DNA of 64,000 bases from Crotophaga sulcirostris. Lineage: Eukaryota; Chordata; Aves; Cuculiformes; Crotophagidae. Below are positions 1 through 14,119 of the stretch, piece after piece. Made by a program: the position numbers and the translations under genes. The notes beneath the pieces were generated by a model. The model searched no databases and was not told where the DNA came from. It was given only the letters and a program-made list of their open reading frames with translations. The stretch lies in assembly GCA_013397455.1 (NCBI GenBank), contig VYZB01000169.1, positions 1,151,127 through 1,215,126 on the forward strand, in the 5' to 3' direction. Each line of letters opens with the position of its first letter. Position 1 is the first letter of the stretch.

Positions 1-3000
1 AATCTCTCCCTTCTAAAAAGATCATTGACCTTTCAGACTGAGAGGAAGTTTGGTTGGTTGGGATGCACAGATGAGGAGACATGAACTGTATGTTTGGATT
101 AAGAGGTATGGGTATCAGGAGAGAGAAAGGCAAAGGTTAACACAAGCCACATTCATAAAAAGAAAGGGTTCTTTTAATTAAAAATATAGTTTTGTCTTTT
201 AAATTAAATCTGATTTATGGTTGATGGGCAATCAATGCTGTGCCCTCATATTAATACATTCTCTACAATGATGTTAAAAGGAAAGGAGAAATATCCATGC
301 TCTAGGGCTGCATCTTGATGTCTAAAATGGCAGACTAAACCAGTTACATGTTTACAACAATCAGCTCTTTCCTGGAGGAACAGAAGTGTTGTAGTAAACT
401 ACAGCTGACACACATAATGAACAATTCAATTTCTTGAAGATTCAATAAATGATAATCTGAAGGGTGAAGTTCTCCGTTGCTGACAGCTGCCAGGCGAGAA
501 AGGGGATTTGTTTTTATTCAAGACAGAGAAAGAACCAATAGGTTTTTATTCACTGGGATCTAAGCAACTATGTGCTGACAAGTTTAACATTTCGGGAGTT
601 TTTTTGGTTAATCTTTGTGTATTATCTTATTTAATTTTTTTCCTGTGAGGTTACAAAATGACTCTGCTGCTGACAGTAATGAGTTGCTGTGCTCAACAGA
701 TCTCATGGTTGCGACTACAGGTCTATGACATGAACGTGTCATATTTAATATTGTATTGAAATGAAACTACAGCCATTTCCACATAGTTAATCCTCCTCCA
801 GGCCAATGCTAAGGACTACTTTTACACAACCAGGAAACACACGCAAACATGAAGAGGTTTCAAGACACTTCCTCTTCCCATTGCCACAATGAATCAGCCA
901 ATCCACAGTGAAGAAATAAAACATCATGATGATAGGTAACTATGAACTATATTAGGTTGTCATTAATGTTAAGTCCATGACAAATCTATTAAGTCCTGTA
1001 AAGATCCACAAATGGCTTGCCATGCTCTAAGTAAGAGCAGACTATAGTCCAACTACCTCCTGAGCCAGTTTATACTCCTATATAACAGATTTGGCTTTAA
1101 GTCTGCAAGTGGAATGACTCAAAACTACGTTAGGAAATACATTGTGTTCTTTCCATTTCATAAGTACTAAAGATTGTGTTTATGAAGTTATTCATCTCTA
1201 AGAAAGAAGGCAGTCATTTCGACAGTTCTCCAGCAAAGGATGATTTTGCACCAATTGACAAAACCTACAATCTACCAAGCAACCAACAACGAAAACAAAA
1301 CACCACTTTGAAACTCATAACACACAGCGCTTGGAAACTGGCACTTCACCCTTTTACTCAAAATATTGCTGGACACCTTGAAGTTATTAGATACAGGAAT
1401 CATTTCTACTTTGCCTCCAGTCTACATTTTTCCTTTGGGTCACTCATGAAACATTTTTAATCCTATAAAATAGAAACCTAATCCAAAAAGTATCGATCCC
1501 AGGTACCTTTTTATCTTTCTGACTTCAAGCTCTCTCTCAGCTGGGCTGGTTGCCTGCACAGCTCCGGCGTACACGCAGCTGCACAGCAGGATTTCACACG
1601 TGCAAACATTGTCATTATCTTTGTATCTTTACCACCCGAAAAAATTAACTTGGCTGAAATGTCATTCCTTAAACAAATATGTAGGCAATGTTTCACAGCC
1701 ACAAAAATATTTGACTGTAAAGGCAGGAGTCACTAGTAAGTCCTAAATCAGTTCTACTGTATTAACTGTGAATGAAAGGCAAATTATTGTCTTCTGAATG
1801 AACAGAAAACTCAGGCAGTTCTCAATCAACTGCTAATATTAAAATTCTCATATATCGCTTCAGAGTCCAGGTATAAATTATGGCTACTTGGCCAAATTCC
1901 AGCTCAGTTAATTACAATCTCACATAAAATAATATCCTGTCTATTTTAATTGGAGAATGACATAATAGGAGATTTAGCTTAATCAAAAATTTCCTGAATA
2001 ATAATTCATTTAAGCAGCAATTTTATTATGGACTTCTATCTATTAGTAGAAGTTTTCACTAAAAATTTAAGCTGTAACCACAACCTTATTATATTTTTGC
2101 AGTGATCTGTCTCAGGGTTTTATGTGATTCACATCACTGTAGTATCTGAGTATCTTCTAGTGTGTGAAATCAATAGCAATATCAAAGCCCATAACTGGAT
2201 AATGAAGCTTCTAAAATGACAATAGAGCTGAAATCCCCTTCTCTTATACCTTTATTCTCCTATGCTGTCATTTTCATTTCAGGGTTCTGTTTGTATGGGT
2301 TTTGTGATGTTGTTTGTATTGGTTCCTTTAAAACCATGCAAGCACTTGTAAAAGAACTTTCAGAATCCGACATCAGATCTTACGCCTAGAACAAGGTGGG
2401 GTATTTTGTCACGGACCTTTTCACAAGTGGATCAAATCCTTAAATTGCAACCAAATCATTGCTGAAGCCCCCGAGCCTGGGAACACAGGGTGATGGAGAG
2501 GGTGTTCAATGGAAGGAGGAGAACAAATATTGACAACACAATACTCGAAATTAGTTCATGGTGGTAAAACAATCGTGGAAGAGACTACCAGGCACCTATG
2601 CCCATGACAGCTGCCTGGTGGCCATGGGTGCTTTCCCATCTATTTGTAAAGGTGAGCACAGCAGCCCTGAGTTTCATTTTAGATATACACTGGTTGTATA
2701 TTCAAAAAGCTCCACTAACTCCAGTAGTGTTACCGGCTCCACTGATGTTGCACATCACTTTGCACTTAAATGCCTCAAAACGTTATCACTGCCATCAGTG
2801 GCAACTGATGCTCTTTGGGCTCGATGAAAGCCAGCCTTGCGGCAGGGGTAGAGCCTGCTCAGAACACTCAAGTCCAACGTCCACTCTGCTACTGAGTTGA
2901 ATATAATACACTTAACACACAAAACTGGGGTTCCAAGCAAAAAATCCGATATGTCTAAGTTTATTGTAATTTAACAGACTTGGTTAAGAGGGACCCAGCG

Positions 3001-5842
3001 CTTTTGGGCAGTTTGGTTCCCTGCTTTGCTCAGCAGTGTGCATGGCATTCAGCATGAACTATGCAGACACCACAAACCAGGTAATAAACCACCAGAATTT
3101 GTGTGGCTCATATAAATAAATGCAACCCAGAAGAAGTTGCTGCCCCAGACAGTAGTATAACTGCTATGGAAAGTTTACAGCTGGAAGGAAAGCTCAGGGA
3201 CAGCAGGTAGCAGCACGGAGCGTGCTGGGAGTGGCACGTCTCCCGTCCCAGACACACATCCTCCCCTTTATTTAATGCTGGGAAAATAAATTTTATTGTA
3301 GCAAGAAGCTTAGATAATTTCTTCACTGAGGTTAGATGCTTCTTTGACTACACTGACTGCTACCTCCAGCAATAATGCCTTAAATCTCCCCGGGCAGGCT
3401 TTGATGGCACAGTAATAAAAATGTCTGGAGCCCTGTTTATACCTCGGCTTCTACTCCTGCAACAGCGGTGATGAACAGCACGTTTGATTTCTCCTGGTAC
3501 GGAAACACCCTTGCCTGTCATCCCTGTTTGGTCTCAGTTTCTCTCCTCCTGTTTACTGCTGGAAAAGCAGATTCAAAGTTTTCCAGGTCTGGCTGGCCCT
3601 TCCAGAGGGTTTGCATATCTACCAGCGCTCTGGGCCACCGAGATCCCTCTGCGATACTGTTTGTGTTTTGCAACGAGCAGCCTGCGCCCACCTGAGGGCA
3701 TTCAGACAACGTCTCTCTCCAGTGAAGAGCCCTGAACATCATTTCTCCATCTTGATTACATAGCTCAAATGTCCACCTCATTTACATCAAGTGAGACAAA
3801 GGGATTCTGGCCCACAGGGAGCAGAGAGCCCTAATTTCATTTCATTTAGCCTGCAGTCACAAAACTTCTTCTTCTGTTGAATTATTACTGGATAGCATTA
3901 AGACGTATGGCCTGCCAAGTATGTTTAAATGACTTTTTGGTCCCCATCATCACCAGGAGAAAGTTAACAAGATTTGTCCAATATATCTAAATAGAGATGG
4001 GAGGAGACGGCAGTATCTAATGAAGCAGTAAAGAAAAGAGGCTTTCAAAAGAGATGATAGACTCTTAATAAGTAAATATAAAATGGTAACAATGGTATGA
4101 TTGCCAAATTATATTTTCATTGCATGCCTGTTCAACACAGTTGAATGTATTTATTCCCTTTGGTTTCTAGGCAAACACAAACAATCCCTAATCGACACAA
4201 ACCTCCAACTGAAGCAGCAGCAAAAATTTATTAAAAACATAAAAATCCACAAACAAAGATGCACAGGCCCATTTCTCACTTGTTATCTGCCAGCAGAGCA
4301 GAACGGTCTAGGATGTGCGATTGAGGATCTGGCAAAAGCAATCCCACTTCAGCCTCAGGACACACCATGTCTGCAACACAGCCTGCAGGTTTTCACCATC
4401 CCCTGAGCTCTGATGCCTGAGCACAACCAGCAAGTACTAATTTATTTGGGGTAAAATATATGCTTTATCTAAGGAGTAAGGGCCACAAAACCTAGATGGG
4501 GAAGCTGCTACGTTCTTTGAAGGGATAATGGCCAAACGGAAACAAAAGATAGAGGAAAAACTAATTCCTTGAAGTCTACCATTGTTGGAATTCCTAGAAC
4601 TAATGTAATAAAGAAGAAATAGGGAAAACTTTTTCTATTTTGTGATGTTAGGGCTTCAGATGGTTTACACTGTGTGCATTCTTTACCAAAACATGGGCAA
4701 AGATCCAGCCTTCAGAAAAGGTAAGCATGAGTAAAATGGATACCTGAAAACAGAAAACTACAGAGAGGGGGTTTACCTGAAATGATTCAAAACGACTGGT
4801 TTTAAGGAGGAAAAATAGCTTGACTTCAACCTGCCAGAATACCCTGCACTCTTACTCAAAGTGTCATACTAATCCCCAAAATAATAAGAAATGCATTGTA
4901 ATAATTTCAACTTGTTATGGCAGCAAGACTAAATCTATCAGAAAGGTTCAAGGAATTAGATTTCTTTTTCTTTCTTTTCTACCTGAAATGAGGTAGAAAT
5001 TGTGAATGTATTGTTACACAGCACAAGCAGTGAACAAATTTAGATGGCTCAAAAATTTCTGATGACTTCCAAGAACATAGGATAGCATCAGAGCACAATG
5101 TGTAGTTTATCTTAATACAAAAATACCCAAAGTCAACTATTTTTCTCAAGTCCAAGCATTCTGTACTCCAGATGAATGTATCAGGGCACAGCTCTTGCCC
5201 CTAGGATGTTATGGTGTGACAGATATTGCCATGTTATGCCACACCAACATAACATAACTCTGTTTTGATTTCTACTATTTTTGAGGAGAGAAAAATATGG
5301 AAAACAGCGGTGGAAAAAGGAAATAGTTTGAATTGTATTTTTATGCAAATGAAGTAAAGATAAACTCTTATGTCCTCTCTTAACATATTTCTGCTTGCCC
5401 ATAGACGCAATAAAAAGCAGCCTACTGAAAGCTTTTCATCCCTCCAAGAAAGGAAGAGTCTAAAAGAAAAATGAGTACTCTAAACAATTCTAAGCAGTCA
5501 ATTTGTTAAGCAACCATGCAAGTTACTTCTGCTTGGAGTAACACAGCAGTACCAACAAGCGCTGCAAACGGCCCTGTGAACTGCATCAGGATTAATTATA
5601 TTACAATGTCTAGATATAAGGAGAGCAAAAGAATGAAATGGAATTTTATCTGGTTTTGGCCAGCAAGGAAGCTGTTTAGGCTATTTGCTTCCATAAGTGA
5701 ATAGACAGCTTAAAGACATATCAATCAAGCTGCTTCCTACCCCACCACACTGATTTAACTTCTTTGAATCTGAACGCTCAATGGTGGACAAAGCAGAGAT
5801 GAATGGTTTGAAAGGCAGTTGCAGAGGGGCATGTTTAAACAG

Positions 5843-5959
5843 GGAGGTGTTTAAAAAAGGGGTAGTTGAGGTGCTCAGGGATCTGGTTCAGTAGTGGACA
5901 GATACGGCTGGACCTGATGATCTCAAAAGTCTTTTTGAACCAAACAATTCTATGATTCT
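5843..5959 (+). mobile_element. CR1 LINE 3' fragment, older subfamily
   Basis: The fragment runs from a 'ggtgctcagggatctggttc' block through 'ctggacctgatgatctcaaa' and ends in 'attctatgattct', the typical CR1 3' terminus. The internal sequence differs from the young copies in this window and is more diverged. Confidence 0.75.
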
Positions 5960-8693
5960 AATCAGACAGACATGCCCTACATCTTGGTGTCCACTATCCA
6001 GGATCAAACACTCCTTTATCTCCGTGCACGCTCAGGAAGATGGTAATAAACTTCATCTGCCCCCACAGGATCAGAGCCGCTGCGTACCCACTACATGACA
6101 AACAACTTATTCTTTTCTATAAAAATGAAACAAGATATTCTCTTGGAAAAAATACCTTTTGTGGTCAAAGGTCCTCTAACTTGCATGACCACAATTAGGT
6201 TATGTTTACATATTGCGATGAAATGATGGCATTTAAATCACAGGAAAATCTGGCACCTCTGTCCTATGGTTTATTTCAAAGGAGGGCTTTGAGAGAAACC
6301 ACCTACAGCAAATGTATTACCTTTAAAAATCTGAAGCATGATCCTTTACCCTCTTTGTAAATCACTCCTCAACATTACAGTCATCTTGGCTTTAAAGTTA
6401 CTCCAGTCCTCGTGTGTGATACACAAGGGTGGCTGTCTCAGGCTGTGCTTGTTACACTTCAGAGAAAGATAAATAGTGGCTGGTGGCAGCGATTCCCTTG
6501 GACCCCTGGCTCACACAACGCGCACATCGGGTGGTGACGAACGAGTGGTGACGGCAAGGTCACATTCTGGGGGAAAGTCACCGAGGTATGTCGAAAATGA
6601 AGGAAAGGCAAAGTTTTCCTCAGAAGTTTCCATTTGAACTAGAAGGCCGTTGGGCTTTTCATAAGGGAAAAAATAAATTTGATGTTCAGCGTGAAAGCCC
6701 TTTGCAGCAGCAGGAAGCAATGTCATTGTAATGGGATCTTTGTTTGCGAGGGACACGGCTGGCACCAAGGATGTCCCATCACAAAAGGAGCATCCTGAGG
6801 GAGGCAGGCAAAGCTTTGCTGCACTTAGCATGAAGCTATGGGCATCTTTAGGCACTGGCCCTGATGTAGCTCTAATGGGAGAGTCCTAGCAGCCATCCAT
6901 TTGGTGCTGGCTGCAGGAAAAGGGTCTTAAAAGACACAAAGTACGTTGAAAAGTGCAACAACTCTGGAGGGTAGGAAAAGCAAAAGGTAGAATGGTATTT
7001 AAAAAAACTAAACCACAAACCACTCAGTTTTCTGAAAGCTGGCAGCTTCAGCGAGACCAATAGGGCACCAAAACCCTTCTCACTGACCAACAACTGCTCT
7101 GCTATCCTGAGACACAACCCCACAAACTTGAAGCACAGGGACAAGCCTGAATCTCACTTAACGCAGACTTCGATTTCTCACAGTTTTAGGCAAACATCAG
7201 ACTCACTTGAAATGCAAACCTCGTGTAAATAGCTGTGACAGAGAAGCTATCAGTTCCTTTGCTGAACGTTGTAAAAAAAAAAAACCATGAAGAGGAACAA
7301 ATTTCTTGGGCAGTGTAATGAAAGATTCCCAGTCATAATTTGTAGGCGATTCTAGAAATTAAATCTTCCAGATTCTCAGTGTCTGTGAATTGAAGAGAGA
7401 TGCTGCAGCCCCTGAGAGCTGAGACCCATCTGCTATTGCATAGAATAATTCCTAAGCATCAAAAAGTCTTCAAAACATCTCTTAGACACCGATAGTCAAA
7501 TTTTTCAAGAGTTATGCAAAGAGGAGGCTTAGAAATCCCTTAATTTGCCAAAATGGGAATTGTTCACATTCCTCTTGTGCCTTCATTTGAAAACTCTTTC
7601 CCTTTATTTCCACCAGAGTAGAAAGAGGCAGGTATGAAAAAAACCCTGAGCTAATTGAGAAGAGAAAGCCAGCCAAGCAAAGTGCCAGGGCAGAGAGAGA
7701 GAGGCTGCAGCTGCCTGCGTGGGCAGCCGTGGGCAACCACCTTCCTGCATCCCTGGGTAGGGGCGAGCAGGGCGGTTGGAAACCATGGAGGCAGCAGCAG
7801 AGCTGCGGTGCACAATGAAACGGCACATGGGCTCCTTGTTATTGTACTTTATTAGTCTGCTTGAAGGCAGGGAGGGATTAAAAAAAATAGATTAGGACTT
7901 TCTGTTACTCCTCGTGCTGTTTTCCCTCGAGGGCTGTCACTGTTTTCTTTATTTATTTATAAGGCACGCTGCCCCAGTGAGAGATGCCTTGGTGATTTTA
8001 TGGAGTGGGGAGAAGAAATGGATCGAAAGGAGGTTTCTCAGCACCTGAGACTGCAAATATTTATAGATAGTTGTGTTGTGACACATAAGCAATTGCACTG
8101 AAAGTAAATGAGCTTTTTAAAAATGATTCAGGTTACAGGCGTATGCAAGGGGAATTGGATAGCCAGAGGTCATATCAACTTCAACTTGGTGAAGGCAACG
8201 ACCGGAGTATGCAGAATTTGCATTTCACATACAAGCTTGATCCAAGAGATAATAGATTTACAAGAAATAACGTACTTCAAAGTTGGTCACTGCTGGGTTT
8301 GCTGGAGACTGAAGCTGGGCACATCAGTTGGGTGCAGCAAGCACAGCCCCTGCGGAACCTGGGGCTCACCCAGGATCCTGAGAGCACAAATGACCCAGAT
8401 GACCAATTAAACAATACTTCAGCACAGCAAAATCACTGTGCTTAGTTTGACTTATCATTCAGTAATTCTTCACAAGATAAGGCTCAGATAACAGCAGTAC
8501 CAAGACAGTAGAAGTGGTAACACCTATAATATTTATTCAGCCACTTGCAGAGCCCAGCACCAGCCATCTCCACCACATTGAACCAAATCTGTTATTTTAA
8601 GGAACTTTAAATGGTTTTCATCTGACAACTTTTGAAGTTGGAATTTGAAATTACTTGGGTCTCTCAGTTCAGCTCCCCTACGGGGCATCGTCC

Positions 8694-8735
8694 ACAAAAA
8701 CTAATAACAACAACAATAGCAATAATAACGATAGG
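8694..8735. repeat. AAC/AAT-rich simple repeat
   Basis: An interrupted run of AAC, AAT and AAG-like triplets ('aataacaacaacaatagc' and on). It explains the poly-Asn stretch in an overlapping open frame, which is not a gene. Confidence 0.7.
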
Positions 8736-9389
8736 AAAGCAAGAATCCCCACAAGTAGCGTAACTGCTTCATCAGATATTTCAGCCTCTTCCATGAGCAA
8801 CCAGCACCTAATGCTCAGAGCAAATTATCCAACACACTGAAAAGAGACACATAATGAAATTGCTTCACGACTGGGCCTGTTGGTTTCTTCAAAGTTTCTT
8901 TTATTATAGGAAATTAGTGGATTAATTAACGCTTACTGAAGCACTTTTTGTTTCATGGGCAGAAGAACGCTTGCAAAGCCTGATGGAAGATCTGCAACGG
9001 ACAAAGTTACTTCATGGGAGGATTAAAGTGGTGGCTCAGTATAATGTGGTATCAAGTCTCCCAGACTTCCTTTTCCCCTCCCTCCTGCCTTCTCCTTAAA
9101 GGAAATTACACCTGCCAAATTTTCCCTTCCCTAATATTTAACAAAAGGAAAGCTGATCAATGATCGCTTGGAGTTGCTGGTCTTCTCCCAGGAGCCAGAA
9201 GAATGAAGCTGCCTCTCTTTTTTATTCATTTTTAAAGCTCTTGGACCCACAATGCCTATTGCAGGGAAAATCTTTTATTCCTCAATGCTTTCTGTTAAAG
9301 AGCTCTTAAAGAGAAGGAATCCAACAGTTCATTATTTCTATCTGCTCAACACACTTTTGACATAATTGCATTAGTGCATGTGTTGCAGG

Positions 9390-9428
9390 GCTTAAGAGCA
9401 GAAAGAGGGACATGGTTTTGCCTTAGGC
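9390..9428 (+). repeat. Arm A of a 39-base long-range inverted repeat
   Basis: The sequence begins 'gcttaagagcagaaagaggg' and ends 'ttttgccttaggc'. Its reverse complement occurs at 14081-14119 with one difference (G in arm A, A in arm B, at position 26 of 39). I do not recognise the family. Confidence 0.85.
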
Positions 9429-12400
9429 AAGGCTTGAAAAGTGAAATCTGAAAAGCAGCTTTTTGCCATCAGTTTGTTTATTTGCTGAAGTCTTGTTTAT
9501 GCACTAGAACACAAACCATATTATTAGCAGTTCATATAATTTGTTTAATGCATTACGGTCAAGGGGCCACCTGTGCTAATGCATCGAAGGAGGAAGTGGG
9601 TTACTCTCACTCTGTTTAAGAAAGTAGAAAACTATTTCATGGCAGGGATTTGGCTCAGAAATGTATTTGCTTTCACTGAATTCAAGTCAGTGGGGGAGCA
9701 GGGCAAGGAAAACGTGGAAGGGGAGAGCGGGAGGCGACACCAATGGCGCTCACCTGGGTGGTAGCAGCCAACTGTGTTCTTTTATGGTCTCAGCATCCTT
9801 CTGCTTTACAGGAGCCCAATAACACTGGAGGGGTGCACCAACAGCCCCTCCAGTGCCCATAGGTCTGTATTTCTGCCGTGTCAGTCAGATTCCCTATTGC
9901 CACAATACTCCTGTCTGGCAAAGAAAATGCATTTCCATTCTCTTTGAAAGCTTTTTGACTTGGTGGGTGTCCACACAGCACTGCAAGATGAACGCATGCC
10001 GTGTCGATTATAGATTGCTTTCATCTTCCATTCAGCTATAGTTGTTGGATGTCAATGTATTAATTACAATCCACAGTGCCTGCTCATCACATTACACTGA
10101 AGTGTTCGATAAATACCAATTAACACACTGGAGTCTTTCCATCAACGTATCTTGCCTGACTTGGAGTGAATGGATTCATAAAAATACATCTTAAAACAAA
10201 ATAAGGAGGATAATAGTGATTCTGTTACAAATGTAGACTTCATATACAGTTCATATTTTAGCAGATGATTGGTTAGAAAATAGAATTAAAAGCAAAACAA
10301 CTCTATTAGTCCTGCTAGAAGATGCACCTCACAGCAGACTCCAAACAAGTCTACCTAGGAAACGCATATTTCTTTTTCATGGTTTATATTGCACAGAATA
10401 TAGACTAATGGTGAAACAAATCCAGTAATAATTCATGTTAAATTAAATAGACGCGCTCTCTAAAACAGTCAAGGCATAAGTCCATTTTATAACTTCTTTA
10501 GCCCGTAAATTACCATATGGACCTGCCTCAGGGGCTGGAGACTATTTTGGTGGCTACCATAGTATTGCATGAATTAAAGACGGACAGTGCAGACTTCTGT
10601 GCTGTTTACTGCCGGAGAACCTGGCACAGACCTCTTTTTGTTGCTACAATAAACTGCAGTCCCTGAAGAGACAAGATTGAAGGCAACTGCCTCTGATGCC
10701 AGTAATGACCAAATGCAATCAGATGTTATCACTAGTTCTGAAACAACTTTGCCTCCTGGTCCTACAGGAGTATAAACCCTATCTAGTGTCTACCCGTCCC
10801 TCTCTGCCCTCCAGCACCACTCCAGCAGTTTTGCGGGCTGTGATGCCCAGTGCTTCAAACCAATGACAGGTTTCAGCTGGCCACAGAGCAGGACACTGCT
10901 CCACATGTTTCAGTGCCCAAAAGGGTACCCATGACCTTCTCCAACACATTATTTAGGTTTGCATGATGAACAGAATGATAAATAAAGAGAAAAAAGTCAC
11001 ATATGCTTAGCATATTTCTTTTTGGCAAATCACGTTCACAAATTACTTCTCCAGGTAGCAAATTCCTAATAACACTGCTGGGATGTCAGTGCCCAGACCG
11101 TGGTGAAAGTGATAGGATCTATATGTGGCTTAAAGCATGCCTTCAGTGGGACTTGTACTTAGTGATTTTCAGAAAGAGAAGCAAAAATTCTGCAGATGTA
11201 TTTTATGTACTGCAGAGTGAAAATCTGATGGCAGAAGCGGTGCTTTAGAGGCACGGCAGGCCTGAGCTCTGAGTTATTTATTTCTATCGATGGCTCTTGA
11301 TGTTCTTTCTGAAGTTTTGATCATCAAGAAACTTGAGAATGAGCTTTTTATGATGGTACTGAAGACAGACATTGGCAACAGCTGAGTTTCACCTCAAATC
11401 CTGATGCCACTGAAGCATCTTTCACTTTTCTCTATAGGCTAGCACCCTTTTTTATTCCTTTTGGAAGTATTAAAGCAGAGTGAACCTTTGAGTTCAGCTC
11501 ATTCAATTTCCCACTGTTATTTTTTCAGTTCCTATCTGGACATCCTGGATTTGTCAAGGAGATTTTCTCCTGTGAAGAACATGAAATAAAAACAACTCAG
11601 CTGTGGCTCTACATAAATCGTATCATTGCACTGGGGATACGGACTGTACTTGGTAATTTTCTGATGGTTGCTTTGGCATTTTGATTAAAAAATTAGCACT
11701 TCAGCTCTGTAGGGCTATACAATATCAATAAAGGCCGTGCTAAATGAACTAAGAACTGGCTGACGGACAGATCTCTTAAAGCATTTCTCAGAGGGGACCA
11801 CTCAAACAGACTGTTTCTAGTGGTGCCGCATGAAGAGGCATCCAAAGCCTAAATGCATTCAACATCTCCATCGAGATCTGGAACGAACACAGAAACCCCA
11901 GCTGACATGAACACCACAGTGCGATGGAGAGGATGGCAGGACTGATGTGCTGAGCTTTTTGGCTTGGCTAGGAACCTGCATCCGTGCACAATAAAGTATT
12001 TTAATATAACCACATATACATATATAACACATTTACCACATGGCCAGGAATGAGGAATGCAGGACTGAACTATGAAATGGAAACCAGATGAGGTAACTAA
12101 TCCTATCCCCATCTTTAGCAGCGAAAAGGGTCAGTAAGCGACAGAGCACACAACAGCGGGCAAAGACCACTGCGATCCCTGCCTGGATGGTGAGGAAGGA
12201 GGGGAGGGGAATATGGGAGATTTTGCTCTCTACACCAATACTGCTGGTACTGAACCTGAAAGGCACCCCACGAGCTATCCAAGACAAATACAACATGAAT
12301 CAGGAGCCGTAGCTGCAGTCAACACATCTGAGACACACGTTAGATAAACTTTTTCTGATATATAAAAGAACATTTTTAGTCTTAAAAAATATGAATCTGC

Positions 12401-13584
12401 TCAACTGGTCAAAAAAAAAGATGAAGAGCACATAGATGGAAAAGCAATTCAAAGCATCCATGAGATGCCTGAAAGGGCAAAGAGAGAACATCCGCAGCAG
12501 CTTTCCTCACATGAAGGCAGATTTCAAAAGAAAAATATAGCTCTAGCAATTTCCCACTAGGAAAAACAGGTAGAGAAGCCAAGAAACAAGAGGAAAACAG
12601 CAGCTAGCATGTTCCAGTCTGTACATAATAAAACAAGATCTAAGAAAGCATACCTAGGAAGCTACCGTATCACGCCTTTGACTTCCTGTGAAATCTTATG
12701 CATTTCAACTATGATTTTCCCAATTTTTAGTGAAAAGGCATTTTGTTTCATGCCTACACTGCATTCGCTTCACCAATTCCTCAAAAAGACAGACTTTGAC
12801 TGGAAAATAAAAGGAAACGCAACACAGAAAGTTTGGGTCTGATTTTCAGAAATAGCCTCTGGCTTTGCAAGACCAGAACAATTCTTCATTGAAAATGCAA
12901 ATTATAACTTTTAGATCCCTACCTGCGTAATTTTGCATCTGCAAGCAACCCCAAAGACTATTATTCATGAACATGAAATTGCTTCAGTGAACATTGCCAG
13001 TATGGACCAAATAATTTTTGGAGAAATGGTATTTGCCTGGGTTTATGTGCAAGTGAGTCACTCCTAAGTACTTATAAATATTTAAATAACCTACTCTTGC
13101 AAGAGACTGTGTAGACATTTGATATGGTTTGTACTATATCACATCTGAAGCACTACTCCACATTGCAAATTCTTGCATTTGGAACCAAGATTAACAAATC
13201 AATGCACCCTGAAAAGCATTTTAAGATCACCAGTACAGTGTGTTCTAGTGAGTTTTCTTTGCAATTTGTAGATAATAGATTTCCAATAACAACTTGTAAT
13301 TAGTCCATTTGCTCTCATTCAGTCGTTACACATTAAGCCTGTTGACATTTTGCAGATGCTATCTTTGAAATGAGTGACATTTGAAAAAATACTGGAGTTT
13401 GGCAATTCACACCTGAGTGCACGGGTGCCAGTGTGCAACTAAACCATGGGAAAGAAACAGCAAAACCAGTGTCAGAAGCTCTCCCTGCCTCTCCATGAAA
13501 AAATCTGGACACAACCAAAAAGCATGAAATCACAATCATTTTAAGCACATCTACATTTGCCATTAATTCTGCCACAAGTTTATT

Positions 13585-13946
13585 TCATAGAATCATGGAA
13601 TGGTTTGGGTTGGAAGGGACCTCAAAGCCCATCCAGTCCCACCCCCTGCCATGGGCAGGGACACCTCCCACTGGATCAGGGGTCTCCAAGCCCCATGCAA
13701 CCTGGCCTTGAAACCTCCAGGGATGGGGCAGCCACCACTGCTCTGGGCAACCTGGGCCAGGGCCTCCCCACCCTCATTGTGAACAATTTCTTCCTAATGT
13801 CCAATCTAGATCTTCCCCCTTCTAATTTACAGTCATTCCCCCTCATCCTATCACTCCAGGCCCTTCTAAAATGTCCCTCCCCAGCTTTCTTGAGGCCCCT
13901 TTACGCACTGGAAAGCTGCTTTAAGGTCCTCCTGGAGCCTTTTCTT
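13585..13946 (-). mobile_element. CR1 LINE 3' end
   Basis: On the plus strand it starts 'catagaatcatggaatggtt' and continues through the 'tgccatgggcagggacacct' and 'ggatggggcagccaccactg' blocks to 'cctggagccttttctt'. It is therefore a 3' end in minus orientation, the same sense as FSTL4. It is 5'-truncated, ending in AT-rich sequence. The overlapping 134-codon plus-strand frame is a by-product. Confidence 0.95.
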
Positions 13947-14080
13947 AATTTAATTAATTAATTTCAGGAGACTCTCTTAATTCAAATCACAATGCCGAAA
14001 TATATAAACTAAGCAGAGTACAAAACTGAACAGTTAGATGAATTAATGTCTGGTCTAAACATGGAACATTCGCCTTTTTG

Positions 14081-14119
14081 GCCTAAGGCAAAATCATGTC
14101 CCTCTTTCTGCTCTTAAGC
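14081..14119 (-). repeat. Arm B of a 39-base long-range inverted repeat
   Basis: Read on the minus strand, this matches 9390-9428 at 38 of 39 positions. Similarity outside the core is weak; both have a 'gcatg'-containing sequence upstream. The arms are 4.65 kb apart. I saw no third full copy in the window. Confidence 0.85.

Noticed and set aside
3850..3885. Minus-strand 'QKKKFCDC' resembling the CGKKFC motif before the Kazal domain
   Set aside because: It is on the wrong side of the EF-hand exons for that domain, and the surrounding residues do not fit.
12998..13025. Minus-strand 'PKIIWSI' resembling the PPIIWKR motif of the FSTL immunoglobulin exon
   Set aside because: The residues on both sides do not match the family and there are no supporting splice sites.
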